This document shows positions 7,770 to 16,147 of a DNA stretch of 56,840 bases, piece after piece (the first letter of the stretch is position 1; each line of letters opens with the position of its first letter). The stretch comes from Scytonema sp. UIC 10036 (lineage in GTDB: Bacteria; Cyanobacteriota; Cyanobacteriia; Cyanobacteriales; Nostocaceae). The translations under genes were made by a program, and so were the position numbers. The stretch covers positions 1-56,840 of the forward strand of contig NZ_WJFC01000077.1 of NCBI RefSeq assembly GCF_009725235.1, given 5' to 3'. A model generated the notes under the pieces. It made no database searches, had not been told where the DNA came from, and saw nothing but the letters and a program-made list of their open reading frames with translations.

Positions 7770-9959
7770 GTGCTAGATCGATCCACTCCTCAATTCTCTC
7801 GTCTCGGGCAAAAACTACCATCACAGCGATGGCAAATTTACCCTCAGAAAAATGACTTAGCACAAAAGCTCGCAGCAATTACGAATTTACCTCCTCTTAT
7901 TAACCAACTTCTTATAAATCGAGGAATTGAAACACCAGAACAAGCACAAGCTTTTTTAAATCTGGAGTCCTTGGCACTCCCTTCACCCTTAGATGACTTT
8001 CCCGACTTGGCTGTCTCTCTGGAGTTATTGCAACAAGCCATTGCCTCTCAAGAAAAAATTGCGATTTGCGGGGATTATGATGCTGATGGTATGACAAGCA
8101 CTGCATTACTTTTACGCAGTCTCCGATGGTTGGGTGCTCGAGTCAATTATGCCATTCCCAGTCGAATGCATGAGGGATATGGTATCAACAAACGCATCAT
8201 TGAAGAATTTCATAGCGAAGGTGTCAGCTTGGTTTTAACTGTAGATAATGGTATTTCAGCATTTGAACCAATTGCTAGAGCAAGAGAACTGGGTTTAAAA
8301 GTTATTGTCACCGACCATCATGATATTCCCCAGCAATTACCACCAGCTGATGCCATTCTCAATCCCAAACTTATAAATGAATCCTCACCATACCGAGGTG
8401 TGGCTGGGGTTGGAGTTGCCTATATTTTAGCGGTATCCCTGGCACATCAATTGGGAAAAGCGCAGAGCAGCATACTCGATCCACTCCTGGAACTGTTTAC
8501 ACTAGGAACCATTGCGGATTTAGCACCTTTGACAGGAGTGAATCGCCATTGGGTGAAAATGGTTTGGCAGCAGTTACCGCAAATCCAAACTGACTGGAGT
8601 GCAAGCGCTTATTCAGATGTCTGGAGTGCAGGTGAGGGGAACAGGGTTAGGGGAGAGGGGGGACAAGGGGACAAGGGGACAAGGGGACAAGGGGGACAGG
8701 TAGAACTTTCTTCCCTCTTCCTTGTCTCCCCCCTCTCCCTTGTCTACCCAATCCTCAATCCAAAATCCAAAATCCAAATCCAAAATCCAAAATCCCTCAA
8801 GCCAGAGGATATTGGTTTTCGCCTGGGACCGCGAATTAATGCTATTGGTCGTCTCGCCGATCCCGAAATTGTGATTGAGTTGCTGACAACTGACGATATG
8901 GGCATAGCGTTGGAAAGAGCAATGCAATGCGAGGATATCAATCGTCGGCGTCAAGAACTGTGCGAGGAAATTGAGAAAGAGGCGATCGCACTTGTGGAAG
9001 CAGAATATCTTACCTCTCTTCCAGAAGATCGCGTGCTGGTTCTTGTACAACCTGAGTGGCATCATGGAGTTATTGGTATTGTTGCTTCTCGCTTGGTGGA
9101 ACGCTATGGTGCTCCAGTCTTTATTGGCACTTATGAAGGGGAAGAGCATATCCGTGGTTCGGCGCGGGGAATACCTGAATTTCACGTATTTGAAGCGTTA
9201 GATTATTGTCGTGACTTGTTGGGTAAGTTTGGGGGACATAAGGCGGCGGGTGGTTTCTCTCTAGTGTCGGAAAATCTAAATGCTTTGCGATCGCGTCTTA
9301 GCGAGTTTGCCAATCAGTGCCTCGAACAACGCCACCTCAAACCTTTGGTCAAAATTGATACGCTAGTCAATTTCAACCAGATCGATCGCTATTTCTACCA
9401 ACAGATGAATGTTTTGGAACCCTGCGGGATTGACAACCCAGATCCCATACTTTGGACACCGAATGTCCGTGTTGTTGAGCAGGAAATTGTTGGCAAAAAT
9501 CACGTTAAATTGACACTCAGTCAGACTATTAACGAGCGTTCCTACAGAATTAAAGCGATCGCTTGGCGATGGCGCGACTATTTTCCCCTACCGTCACAAG
9601 TCGATATTGCTTATAAACTGAGAGAAAATGAGTTTAACGGTCAGATAAACATTGAGTTGGAACTGCTTGGTGTGAGACTCCCCAGTCAAAACCATTATTC
9701 AGTCGCTCAAACCACTCCAGCAAGAACTTCTTTTGAGTACAACGAGCGTTACTACGACTGCGGTATTTATGACAACTCTGCTTTACCTGAGTTAAGAATT
9801 ATGTATCCTGAAAAAGTCATCTTAGCTGTTCCATTAGGACAATCCATTGGTTTACTCGGAACAAGTCGTCAAGAGGCTAGAGAAGTTGATATTTCTCAGC
9901 CCCAATACGCTTGTCTCATTCAAGCAGCTTTTCAAGCATTGTCAGTCGCTCCGCGATAA
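7770..9959 (+). CDS. recJ: Single-stranded-DNA-specific exonuclease RecJ
   Basis: A 729-residue 5'-3' ssDNA exonuclease of recombination and mismatch repair. The DHH phosphoesterase motifs are present: CGDYDADG (Asp near residue 102), VTDHHD (near 182) and GTIADLAPL. The DHHA1 GGHKAAGG motif lies near 488, and a C-terminal OB-like domain follows. Start GTG at 7770 fits the N-terminus QRWQIYP seen in the family. The oddity is an insert at residues about 285-345, between the DHH core and IGFRLGPRINAIGRL. It is encoded by GGGGACAA and AATCCAAA repeats and reads through in frame (GDKGTRGQGG, NPKSKIQIQNPKS). The catalytic residues are intact, so the enzyme is probably active with a flexible loop. 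Confidence 0.95.
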   Translation: MLDRSTPQFSRLGQKLPSQRWQIYPQKNDLAQKLAAITNLPPLINQLLINRGIETPEQAQAFLNLESLALPSPLDDFPDLAVSLELLQQAIASQEKIAICGDYDADGMTSTALLLRSLRWLGARVNYAIPSRMHEGYGINKRIIEEFHSEGVSLVLTVDNGISAFEPIARARELGLKVIVTDHHDIPQQLPPADAILNPKLINESSPYRGVAGVGVAYILAVSLAHQLGKAQSSILDPLLELFTLGTIADLAPLTGVNRHWVKMVWQQLPQIQTDWSASAYSDVWSAGEGNRVRGEGGQGDKGTRGQGGQVELSSLFLVSPLSLVYPILNPKSKIQIQNPKSLKPEDIGFRLGPRINAIGRLADPEIVIELLTTDDMGIALERAMQCEDINRRRQELCEEIEKEAIALVEAEYLTSLPEDRVLVLVQPEWHHGVIGIVASRLVERYGAPVFIGTYEGEEHIRGSARGIPEFHVFEALDYCRDLLGKFGGHKAAGGFSLVSENLNALRSRLSEFANQCLEQRHLKPLVKIDTLVNFNQIDRYFYQQMNVLEPCGIDNPDPILWTPNVRVVEQEIVGKNHVKLTLSQTINERSYRIKAIAWRWRDYFPLPSQVDIAYKLRENEFNGQINIELELLGVRLPSQNHYSVAQTTPARTSFEYNERYYDCGIYDNSALPELRIMYPEKVILAVPLGQSIGLLGTSRQEAREVDISQPQYACLIQAAFQALSVAPR
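8628..8800. repeat. Repeat insertion inside recJ
   Basis: GGGGACAAGGGGACAA-type heptamer and octamer repeats are followed by TCCCTTGTCTCCC in inverse orientation and then AATCCAAAATCC repeats. These are usually intergenic in this genome (compare 19376-19424 and 36985-37125). Here they sit in frame inside recJ and are translated. Confidence 0.85.
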
Positions 9960-9982
9960 ATAGCTAAAAGCCTTGTGAATTC

Positions 9983-10120
9983 AATACTTGTCGGTTAAGC
10001 GTAAAAATCCGAAAACACGTAGGTTGGGGAGCCAGCCCTGAACCGTGTGCGTGGCGCGAATGCGCCATAGGAGGGTTTCCCTCCGCACCTTTACTGGCGT
10101 TTGAGGAACGAAACCCAACA
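9983..10120 (+). repeat. Dispersed element A, copy 2
   Basis: It begins AATACTTGTCGGTTAAGCG, continues AAAACACGTAGGTTGGGGAG, and ends TTGAGGAACGAAACCCAACA. A middle of about 60 bp (including GGCGCGAATGCGCC) differs from the other copies. Most of the spacer between recJ and the next gene is this element; no further gene is seen in 9960-10348. Confidence 0.75.
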
Positions 10121-10348
10121 TTTACAGGAATTGCTTGGGTTTCACGATCTTACTGAAGGCATCCCCATCTAAATTAGCGGTTTTCAGAGCAGAATAGGAC
10201 ACAACATCAACGGTACCAGATTCAATCGAGACCCGAAAATTTCTGAGAATTTGTCACATCCTTTTACAATGTTTCTTTGGAGCTTCTCAGTCGTGAGGAA
10301 TTATTTCTCCAAAGTAGACAAAAGCTAACGGGACGTGACGTAAGTTCA

Positions 10349-11311
10349 ATGACTAAAAACCCATTTGACCAATTTTCAAAACAGTATTTTGAAGAATTTT
10401 TATCTCCCTTAGGTGAGGTGAGAATAAATTATGAAATTCCAGGGGAACCGAGGTTTGTGGATATTTGGTTTACGCCATCAACTCCGGAGACAACTGCTTC
10501 GCCAGAATTAGGCATTTTAGCACGAATAGCAGCAACACCGTGTTTACTAGAACCGTTTCGCAAACAACCAACAGAAAGAGAAATTCGCAGTTGTTTGGGA
10601 AAGTTAATTCACCTCGAAGCGGATTTGCACCGTCAAGCGAATCGAGATGAAGAAACAATTGCGCCTGATGAACTCCCAAGATTATGGATTATTGCTGCGA
10701 GTTGCTCGGATAACTTACTCAATAAATTGATGGCGAGGGAGGATGAAACTTGGCTAAGAGGTATTTACTTTCCCTCAAAAGTGTTTTTAACTGGGATTAT
10801 TGCAATTGATAAGTTACCCCCTACTCCAGAAACTCTGTGGTTGAGAATTTTAGGCAAAGGGCTAATTCAGCAACAAGCGATCGCCGAAGTCATCGCTTTA
10901 CCCAAAGAAGACACCAGACGCAGTGCTGTTGTCAAGATGCTCGCAACTTGGAAAGTTAGTATAGAAGTAAGTAGCTCTATTGATGCCGAAGAAAGGGAAT
11001 TAATTATGAACTTATCACAAGCTTACTTAGAATGGGAACAAAAGACTGAACTTCGGGGTGTGGAGATCGGTAAGGAGATCGGTAAGGAGATCGGTAAGGA
11101 GATCGGTAAGGAGATCGGTAAGGAGATCGGTAAGGAGCAGGAGCGGCGTGAAATTGTGGAAAACTTCCTTTTAGCGCGTTTTGGGGAGTTGGACTCACAG
11201 TTAGCAGCAATTGTTCAGCCAATATCGAACTTACCCGCCACTGAGTATGCACTTTTACTATTGCAGTTGTCGAGCTTGTCACGCGAAGATTTGTTGGCGC
11301 GGTTTGAGTAG
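10349..11311 (+). CDS. Rpn/PD-(D/E)XK-like protein with EIGK repeat
   Basis: A 320-residue cytosolic protein. The N-terminus (KNPFDQFSKQYFEEFLSPLG, then EPRFVDIWF) resembles the large cyanobacterial families of transposase-derived or PD-(D/E)XK-like proteins with a DUF4351-like C-terminus. Residues 239-262 are six perfect EIGK tetrapeptides encoded by a 12-bp tandem repeat, predicted to be a charged helix or coiled coil. The final part (EIVENFLLARFGELDSQLAAI) matches the usual helical tail of these families. ATG 10349 gives the family-like start; an upstream TTG at 10277 is possible. Function unknown; such proteins are often multicopy. Confidence 0.65.
   Translation: MTKNPFDQFSKQYFEEFLSPLGEVRINYEIPGEPRFVDIWFTPSTPETTASPELGILARIAATPCLLEPFRKQPTEREIRSCLGKLIHLEADLHRQANRDEETIAPDELPRLWIIAASCSDNLLNKLMAREDETWLRGIYFPSKVFLTGIIAIDKLPPTPETLWLRILGKGLIQQQAIAEVIALPKEDTRRSAVVKMLATWKVSIEVSSSIDAEERELIMNLSQAYLEWEQKTELRGVEIGKEIGKEIGKEIGKEIGKEIGKEQERREIVENFLLARFGELDSQLAAIVQPISNLPATEYALLLLQLSSLSREDLLARFE
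11063..11134 (+). repeat. Six perfect 12-bp tandem repeats (GAGATCGGTAAG)
   Basis: Six identical copies of GAGATCGGTAAG encode (EIGK)6. Complete identity at the DNA level means recent slippage expansion, so copy number is likely to vary between strains without shifting the frame. Confidence 0.97.
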
Positions 11312-11377
11312 TTTAATTGAAAGTCATTCCATCTACACTGTCAACGGTTAACAACTGTTCTTTTTCCAAATGGTTTT

Positions 11378-11407
11378 GTAGGGGCGCAAGGCATTGCGCC
11401 CCTACGA
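11378..11407. repeat. GTAGGGGCGCAA palindrome
   Basis: GTAGGGGCGCAA and TTGCGCCCCTAC are separated by 4 bases, forming a near-perfect hairpin between two convergent genes. It may end transcription of the EIGK protein gene. Related sequences occur near 27828-27850 and 50436-50458. Confidence 0.8.
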
Positions 11408-11459
11408 GTTTTTGACAATTTTCAGAAAGTAAGGTTCTAAACCGTTTTTGGTATATATA

Positions 11460-11571
11460 CAAAAACTTGGTGATATTGAATATTGACGTTTATTGCCAAG
11501 TTTTTGCAGAGAATCTCTCTACCCACGCAGTATTGATTTCCGATTTGATTTTTGAAATATGCGTGGGTAGG
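11460..11571. terminator. Two hairpins downstream of nspC
   Basis: Two inverted repeats lie in the spacer after the nspC stop codon. AAAAACTTGG/CCAAGTTTTT is at about 11461-11505, and CTACCCACGCA/TGCGTGGGTAG at 11519-11570. The first ends in a T-run on the minus strand and could terminate the nspA-nspC transcript. Confidence 0.45.
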
Positions 11572-11587
11572 GCTAAAGCGTAGCAAC

Positions 11588-12739
11588 TTATCCCAATCTA
11601 GCACGATAATCCTGATAGGAAAACTGTCGCCATAAAACGAAACTACCATCTTTTTTGATCGTGCCAATGGAAGGATGCACTACTCCATTAAACATGGAAG
11701 TTTTCACCATTGTATAGTGCATCATATCTTCAAAAATTAAGCGATCGCCGATTGATAAATCTTCAGCAAAAGCATAATCTCCAAGAAAATCTCCTGCTAA
11801 ACAACTCGATCCCCCCATGCGATATACTTTTTCGCTGTCTTGAGGCTCGTGTGCTCCTCGAATTACGGGTTTATAGGGCATCTCCAAACAATCTGGTGTA
11901 TGAGCAGTAAAAGAGATGTCTAACATAACATGAATCAGTGCAGGAGTAGGAATTAAATCTTGCACTGTACTCAGTAAAAACCCAGTTTCCCAAGCGATCG
12001 CTGCACCTGGTTCCATAATTAACTTAATATGGGGGTAGCGATCGTGAAAAGCCTTAATCACCTCAATCGCGTGAGCCACATTGTAATCTTTACAAGTCAT
12101 CAAATGACCCCCGCCAAGATTTAGCCATTTTAATTGAGGTAGAAAACGCCCAAATAACTGCTCTATTTGTAATAAGGTTTTCTCCAACGCATAAGAATCG
12201 CTTTCACATAAATTGTGAGACAGAAACCCTTCAATTCCTTTTGGTAGAGTATCTCCCAGCTGATTTTGTGAAACCCCAAGACGTGTATGAGGCACACATG
12301 GATTATACAGCGCGGTTTTCACTGGAGAATATTCAGGGTTAATCCGCAAGCCTATCGATAGATGAGACGATGATTTCGCAATAGTAGGTGCAAATCTTTC
12401 CCACTGCGTTATTGAATTAAAGGTTATATGAGAAGCTAAGGGTAAAATCTGCGGTAAATCTTCATTTCGATAAACAGGGGAATAGACATGAACTTCCTTG
12501 CCAAATTCCTCCGCCCCCAATTGCGCCTCCCATAGTGAACTTGCTGATATACCCTGAAGCGTTTTACGAATCATGGGGAAACTATGAAACAGAGAAAACC
12601 CCTTTAATGCCAGCAATACATTGATAGGGGCTTCCCGTTGCACTCTTTCAAAAATAGCCAGATTTCGTTCTAAAAGTGCCTCTTCCAACACAAAACAGGG
12701 CGAAGGGATATTTTTGAATAAATCGCTAGTTTGGGTCAT
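11588..12739 (-). CDS. nspC: Carboxynorspermidine (carboxyspermidine) decarboxylase
   Basis: A 383-residue PLP enzyme of the alanine-racemase-fold decarboxylases. The PLP lysine lies in ALKGFS (Lys46), the glycine-rich phosphate loop in LNLGGGH, and the active-site cysteine region in GGSSCLAGD. It decarboxylates carboxynorspermidine or carboxyspermidine in the alternative polyamine pathway from aspartate semialdehyde and a diamine. It starts 6 nt after the nspA stop codon on the same strand, so the two enzymes of this pathway form one operon. Length and motifs are normal. Confidence 0.92.
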   Translation of the reverse strand: MTQTSDLFKNIPSPCFVLEEALLERNLAIFERVQREAPINVLLALKGFSLFHSFPMIRKTLQGISASSLWEAQLGAEEFGKEVHVYSPVYRNEDLPQILPLASHITFNSITQWERFAPTIAKSSSHLSIGLRINPEYSPVKTALYNPCVPHTRLGVSQNQLGDTLPKGIEGFLSHNLCESDSYALEKTLLQIEQLFGRFLPQLKWLNLGGGHLMTCKDYNVAHAIEVIKAFHDRYPHIKLIMEPGAAIAWETGFLLSTVQDLIPTPALIHVMLDISFTAHTPDCLEMPYKPVIRGAHEPQDSEKVYRMGGSSCLAGDFLGDYAFAEDLSIGDRLIFEDMMHYTMVKTSMFNGVVHPSIGTIKKDGSFVLWRQFSYQDYRARLG

Positions 12740-12745
12740 TATAAA

Positions 12746-13942
12746 CTATACCTCAAAGGGTGAGTCTCCATCGATGACTTCATGCCAGGGTAAACCCAGT
12801 TTTGCTACCAATTCCATAAAGGGATCTGGATCGAACTCTTCTACATTAAAAACTCCAGGCTTTTTCCATAGTCCTTTTACTAACATTAATGCACCAACTA
12901 CTGCCGGAACACCTGTCGTATAGGAAATTGCCTGAGAACCTACCTCTTTATAGGATGCAGCATGATCGCTATTATTATAGATGTAATATTGACGTTCTTT
13001 TCCATCTTTTAACCCGCGAATATGACAACCAATAGAAGTTTGTCCTGTATAGTTCTCCGCTAGAGAAGAAGGTTCCGGTAAAACTGCTTTTAGAAATTTG
13101 AGGGGGATGACTTGTGTCCCTTCATAATTAACAGGATCGATTCGTGTCATCCCTACAGCCTCTAAAACGCGCAAATGAGTAATATAGTTTTCTGAAAATG
13201 TCATCCAGAAACGGGCTCTTTTAATTGTAGGAAAATTTTTTACTAAAGATTCTAACTCTTCATGGTACAAGAGATAAGACTCTCGAAACCCTATTTCTGG
13301 GTAAGAAATTGGGCGATGAACGGAAAGAGCAGGCACTTCTACCCATTGCCCATTTTCATAATAGCGACCATTTTGAGTAATTTCACGAATATTAATTTCT
13401 GGATTAAAATTGGTTGCAAAAGCTTGTCCATGACTGCCTGCATTACAATCGATAATATCTAAATAGTGGATCTCATCAAAATAGTGTTTGAAAGCATAGG
13501 CTGTATAAATTCCTGTCATGCCAGGATCGAATCCACAACCAAGAATGGCTGTAATTCCAGCATTTTTGAACCCTTCTTGATACGCCCATTGCCAACTATA
13601 TTCAAATTTGGCTATATCAGGAGGTTCATAGTTAGCCGTATCGAGATAATTGACTTTTGTTTCAAGACAAGCATCCATCAAGACTAAATCTTGATAAGGA
13701 AGCGCTACATTAATAAGAATTTCGGGGCGAAATTCTTGAATGAGTTTAACCGTATTACTTACAACATCTGCATCTAAAGCAGCGGTGGTTATTTTCGGGG
13801 AATTGATATCTTTGGCAATTTGATTGCACTTTTCCAACGTGCGGCTTGCTAACAGAATATCAGAAAATTCTGGTTGTGCGGCACATTTGTGAGCAACTAC
13901 CCTACCGACACCACCCGCTCCCACTATCATGACTCTTGCCAT
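12746..13942 (-). CDS. Carboxynorspermidine synthase (saccharopine dehydrogenase family)
   Basis: A 398-residue NAD(P)-dependent enzyme. The N-terminal Rossmann motif is VGAGGVGRVV (residues 7-16), followed by the family C-terminal domain with LGCGFDPGM. It reductively condenses a diamine with aspartate semialdehyde to give the carboxy-polyamine that the next gene product decarboxylates. ATG 13942 follows the strong Shine-Dalgarno GGAGAG and is preferred over the upstream GTG at 13957. The family also includes lysine-pathway saccharopine dehydrogenases, but pairing with nspC makes the polyamine role much more likely. Confidence 0.9.
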   Translation of the reverse strand: MARVMIVGAGGVGRVVAHKCAAQPEFSDILLASRTLEKCNQIAKDINSPKITTAALDADVVSNTVKLIQEFRPEILINVALPYQDLVLMDACLETKVNYLDTANYEPPDIAKFEYSWQWAYQEGFKNAGITAILGCGFDPGMTGIYTAYAFKHYFDEIHYLDIIDCNAGSHGQAFATNFNPEINIREITQNGRYYENGQWVEVPALSVHRPISYPEIGFRESYLLYHEELESLVKNFPTIKRARFWMTFSENYITHLRVLEAVGMTRIDPVNYEGTQVIPLKFLKAVLPEPSSLAENYTGQTSIGCHIRGLKDGKERQYYIYNNSDHAASYKEVGSQAISYTTGVPAVVGALMLVKGLWKKPGVFNVEEFDPDPFMELVAKLGLPWHEVIDGDSPFEV

Positions 13943-14224
13943 ATTCTCTCCTTGCACTACATTTGGCTAATAACGACTACAGCAGATTTTAAGTCAATGA
14001 AGTACAAAGCGCTCATCAATACAAATGTTGTAAGATGGGCATCCCTGATTCTCCAACTGCACCTCGCCAAGATGAAATACGCTATATCATCCAGGCGCGT
14101 ATAGCAGTAATTTTTGTTCATCAATTTATTATAAAAAGAATCTTGGTAGTTAAGAATAAAAAATTTTTTGCTCTTGGTGGAGTCGATGCGAGATATTATA
14201 CTCCGCGCCTCTGGGTAAGGTGGT

Positions 14225-14290
14225 ATTGGTAAGTAGGTTGGGTTTCGTTCCTCAACCCAACCTACAAAAATTCCTATCCCTTGTAGTATT
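14225..14290. repeat. GTAGGTTGGGTTTCG palindrome, element C
   Basis: GTAGGTTGGGTTTCGTTCC, the inverse arm AACCCAACCTAC and a tail CTATCCCTTGTAG match sequences at 20760-20812, 46418-46446 and 46523-46545. It is a hairpin-forming dispersed repeat in the spacer upstream of nspA. Confidence 0.75.
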
Positions 14291-14343
14291 GCCACACCAT
14301 CCATGTAATCTTTCTATATTTTTACTCTAAAACGAGTCGCACT

Positions 14344-14636
14344 ATTTTAATCCCTAATAGGGATTCTTATTACTCTCTTTCCGCCCGAAGATTACCTATT
14401 TAAATGAACCGCAAAGACACAAAGAGCACGAAGAAAGAGGAAAAGCAGATCGGTAATCTTTTAGCGGGGAAGGAGTAGTTGCAACTTCCACTGGGGATAT
14501 TAATTGAATTCTTTTTGGGAGTCGAGTTTCAATCTCTAATAGGGATTCTTATTAGTTGTAACGTCTGCGAAGCAGCGATCGCAAGAGCTAAAGTTAGAAG
14601 TTTCAATCCCTAATAGGGATTCTTATTAGTTGTAAC
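14344..14636 (-). CRISPR. Decayed CRISPR array: two good repeats and degenerate ones
   Basis: Two 37-bp repeats lie at 14526-14562 and 14600-14636, separated by a 37-bp spacer. They differ at one base. Read on the minus strand, each starts GTTACAACTAATAAGAATCC and ends CTATTAGGGATTGAAAC, the usual cyanobacterial form whose last 8 bases become the crRNA 5' handle. A degenerate repeat lies at about 14344-14380 (core TAATAGGGATTCTTATTA intact), and a very weak one may end at 14485. Degenerate copies at the low-coordinate end fit a leader near 14640-14700 and loss of distal repeats. No cas genes are present in the window. Confidence 0.85.
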
Positions 14637-14956
14637 TTCGTTAGTTCCTAAAGCTTGTCTGGTCAACTAACTAAAATACCGAGGCACGAAGCCCCGTCAC
14701 GAAGAGTGCGGGGTGCTGACAGCACGATCGCCTGCGGTAATGACAAGAGGAAAATGTCGAAACGCTTATCTTGTAAGGATCGCGGATAGGTTGGCACTTC
14801 AAATCGCTTAAAAGTCTTGTATGGCAATGAACTGAAGCTATTTTATTCTTTCTCAATTTTCCAACACCTACCCATCCGCGCTCTCCAAAGTCTCAAGTCC
14901 TGCTAAAGTGACTTATAGGGGACTCAAAGCTAACCATGCTGAGAGTGCCAAGGCGA
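14637..14956. other. Non-coding spacer beside the CRISPR array
   Basis: No gene is visible. The first part would be the leader of the minus-strand CRISPR array. An imperfect palindrome around CCCCGTCACGAAGAGTGCGGGG (about 14691-14712) is present. Confidence 0.4.
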
Positions 14957-14981
14957 AAGCCCCGGTGCTTCAACCGGGGGT
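14957..14981 (-). terminator. Hairpin after psb30
   Basis: CCCCGG and CCGGGG arms with an 8-base loop lie just downstream of the psb30 stop codon on the minus strand, followed by a pyrimidine-rich stretch rather than a clean T-run. It is probably an RNA end or stabiliser. Confidence 0.5.
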
Positions 14982-14987
14982 CAACTA

Positions 14988-15107
14988 TTAAAGGTTACCG
15001 TTGCGAAATGCTAGAACAAAAATTACCGCAGGACCGGCTAACATAATGAGTGCAACAGATGTCAGCTGGAAAATCACTTCCCAGTTAATATTGGCTAATG
15101 CTTCCAT
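14988..15107 (-). CDS. psb30: Photosystem II protein Psb30 (Ycf12)
   Basis: A 39-residue single-pass thylakoid protein, too short for many gene finders. It reads [18 protein letters not shown], then a membrane segment ([16 protein letters not shown]), ending in RNGNL. This fits the Psb30/Ycf12 pattern: a short N-terminus, NxEVIxQL, AGPxVI and a basic GNL tail. Psb30 sits at the edge of the PSII core next to PsbJ, PsbK and PsbZ. GGGAGG precedes the ATG at 15107 by 6-7 bases. It is transcribed divergently from the YkgJ-type gene. Confidence 0.88.
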   Translation of the reverse strand: MEALANINWEVIFQLTSVALIMLAGPAVIFVLAFRNGNL

Positions 15108-15236
15108 TTTTCCTCCCAATTGACCTAAGAGATTAAATACAGGTGTAATACTTGCCAATAATCATATCTGGCATTTGGCGGTAGACTTTAAGTAACTTAA
15201 CAAAAGTATAAGAAATAAAAAATAAAGGTTTGAACA

Positions 15237-15587
15237 GTGGCAACTTGGCAATGTGTGAAGCAATGTGGAGCGTGCTGTTATCTCGATCCAGCAGAGCGTC
15301 CAGACTTACATGAGTTTCTATCACCTGAGGAAATAGAACTTTACCTAAGTATGGTAGGTGACGACGGGTGGTGTGTGAATTACGACAAGGAGAATCGGGA
15401 ATGCCGTATCTACCCCAATCGTCCGCGCATCTGTCGGGTGGAAACAGAAGTGTTTCAGGATATGTACGGTATAGAACCGGAAGAATTAAATGATTTTGCC
15501 ATAGAATGCTGTCGCCAGCAAATAGGGGGAGTTTATGGCGATCGCAGTTTGGAAATAATGCGTTTCAACCAAGCTGTTGGTTTCTAG
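15237..15587 (+). CDS. YkgJ-type cysteine cluster protein
   Basis: A 116-residue protein of the zinc/iron-chelating YkgJ family. Cysteines occur as CVKQCGACC (residues 6-14), then WCVNYD, ECRIYPNRPRICR and finally ECC, the conserved spacing thought to bind Zn2+ or an Fe-S cluster. The motif CxIYxxRPxxCR is diagnostic. Start is GTG 15237. It is divergent from psb30 and may share the 130-bp regulatory region. The biochemical role of the family is unsettled. Confidence 0.85.
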   Translation: MATWQCVKQCGACCYLDPAERPDLHEFLSPEEIELYLSMVGDDGWCVNYDKENRECRIYPNRPRICRVETEVFQDMYGIEPEELNDFAIECCRQQIGGVYGDRSLEIMRFNQAVGF

Positions 15588-15726
15588 AGTTTAAACGTAA
15601 CGTTTGTAAGATTGTTCGCAGCTCAAAGAGTTGAGAGCAAAACGGCGGAGGAGAGAAAAATTACGAGGGCTGTGGTAGATTTTTAACAGTACTTTCTGCC
15701 CGCTCCATCTCCTCAATATCCACATT

Positions 15727-16137
15727 ATGAAAATCGACCGATTGCAAGAACTTAAGCGAAAACTGACTTTTGAAGCAGACTTGTCCGATATATGGTTATA
15801 TTATATGGATCATTTTGCGGACGATCCAAAATTTACTGACCTGGGTGAGCCTGCCTATAGTGAATACCTAGATGCTGTCCTCCACAAAACTTGTCAGCAA
15901 ATGTTTGGCTCTGCAATAAAGATTACAAACTTTTTCCCGATCTACATTGCACAGTATCGGTTATTTCATGGACCTTTCCAAGTTGATGGACGTATTGGGG
16001 GTGTGATTTATTTCGAGGATCTCAAAATTGGGTTACTTGCAGTGTCGGCGGATAATCCTCCTACCGATGCGGTTAAGTATTCACGTTTTTCTGAGATGCT
16101 TCGAATGTCGGCACCTAATCGCAACGAGCTCAATTGA
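15727..16137 (+). CDS. Hypothetical soluble protein
   Basis: A 136-residue protein, no family recognised. It has a charged N-terminal helix (KIDRLQELKRKLTFEADL), aromatic-rich IWLYYMDHF, and a central beta-rich part (FHGPFQVDGRIGGVIYF, LKIGLLAVS). Codon use looks normal for the window. The 3' end faces a dead ABC transporter fragment on the other strand. It may be a cargo or immunity-type relic of that export locus, but nothing in the sequence proves this. Confidence 0.55.
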   Translation: MKIDRLQELKRKLTFEADLSDIWLYYMDHFADDPKFTDLGEPAYSEYLDAVLHKTCQQMFGSAIKITNFFPIYIAQYRLFHGPFQVDGRIGGVIYFEDLKIGLLAVSADNPPTDAVKYSRFSEMLRMSAPNRNELN

Positions 16138-16147
16138 GAGAAGCACA

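Noticed and set aside
11437..11667. 76-codon minus-strand open frame overlapping the end of nspC
   Set aside because: It starts inside nspC in another frame and continues across two hairpins; a shadow.
14035..14232. 65-codon plus-strand open frame
   Set aside because: Same spacer as above; no ribosome-binding site and it ends in the dispersed palindrome.
13957..14304. 115-codon minus-strand open frame
   Set aside because: It runs through the GTAGGTTGGGTTTCG palindrome and AT-rich spacer, has no family features, and its composition is not protein-like.
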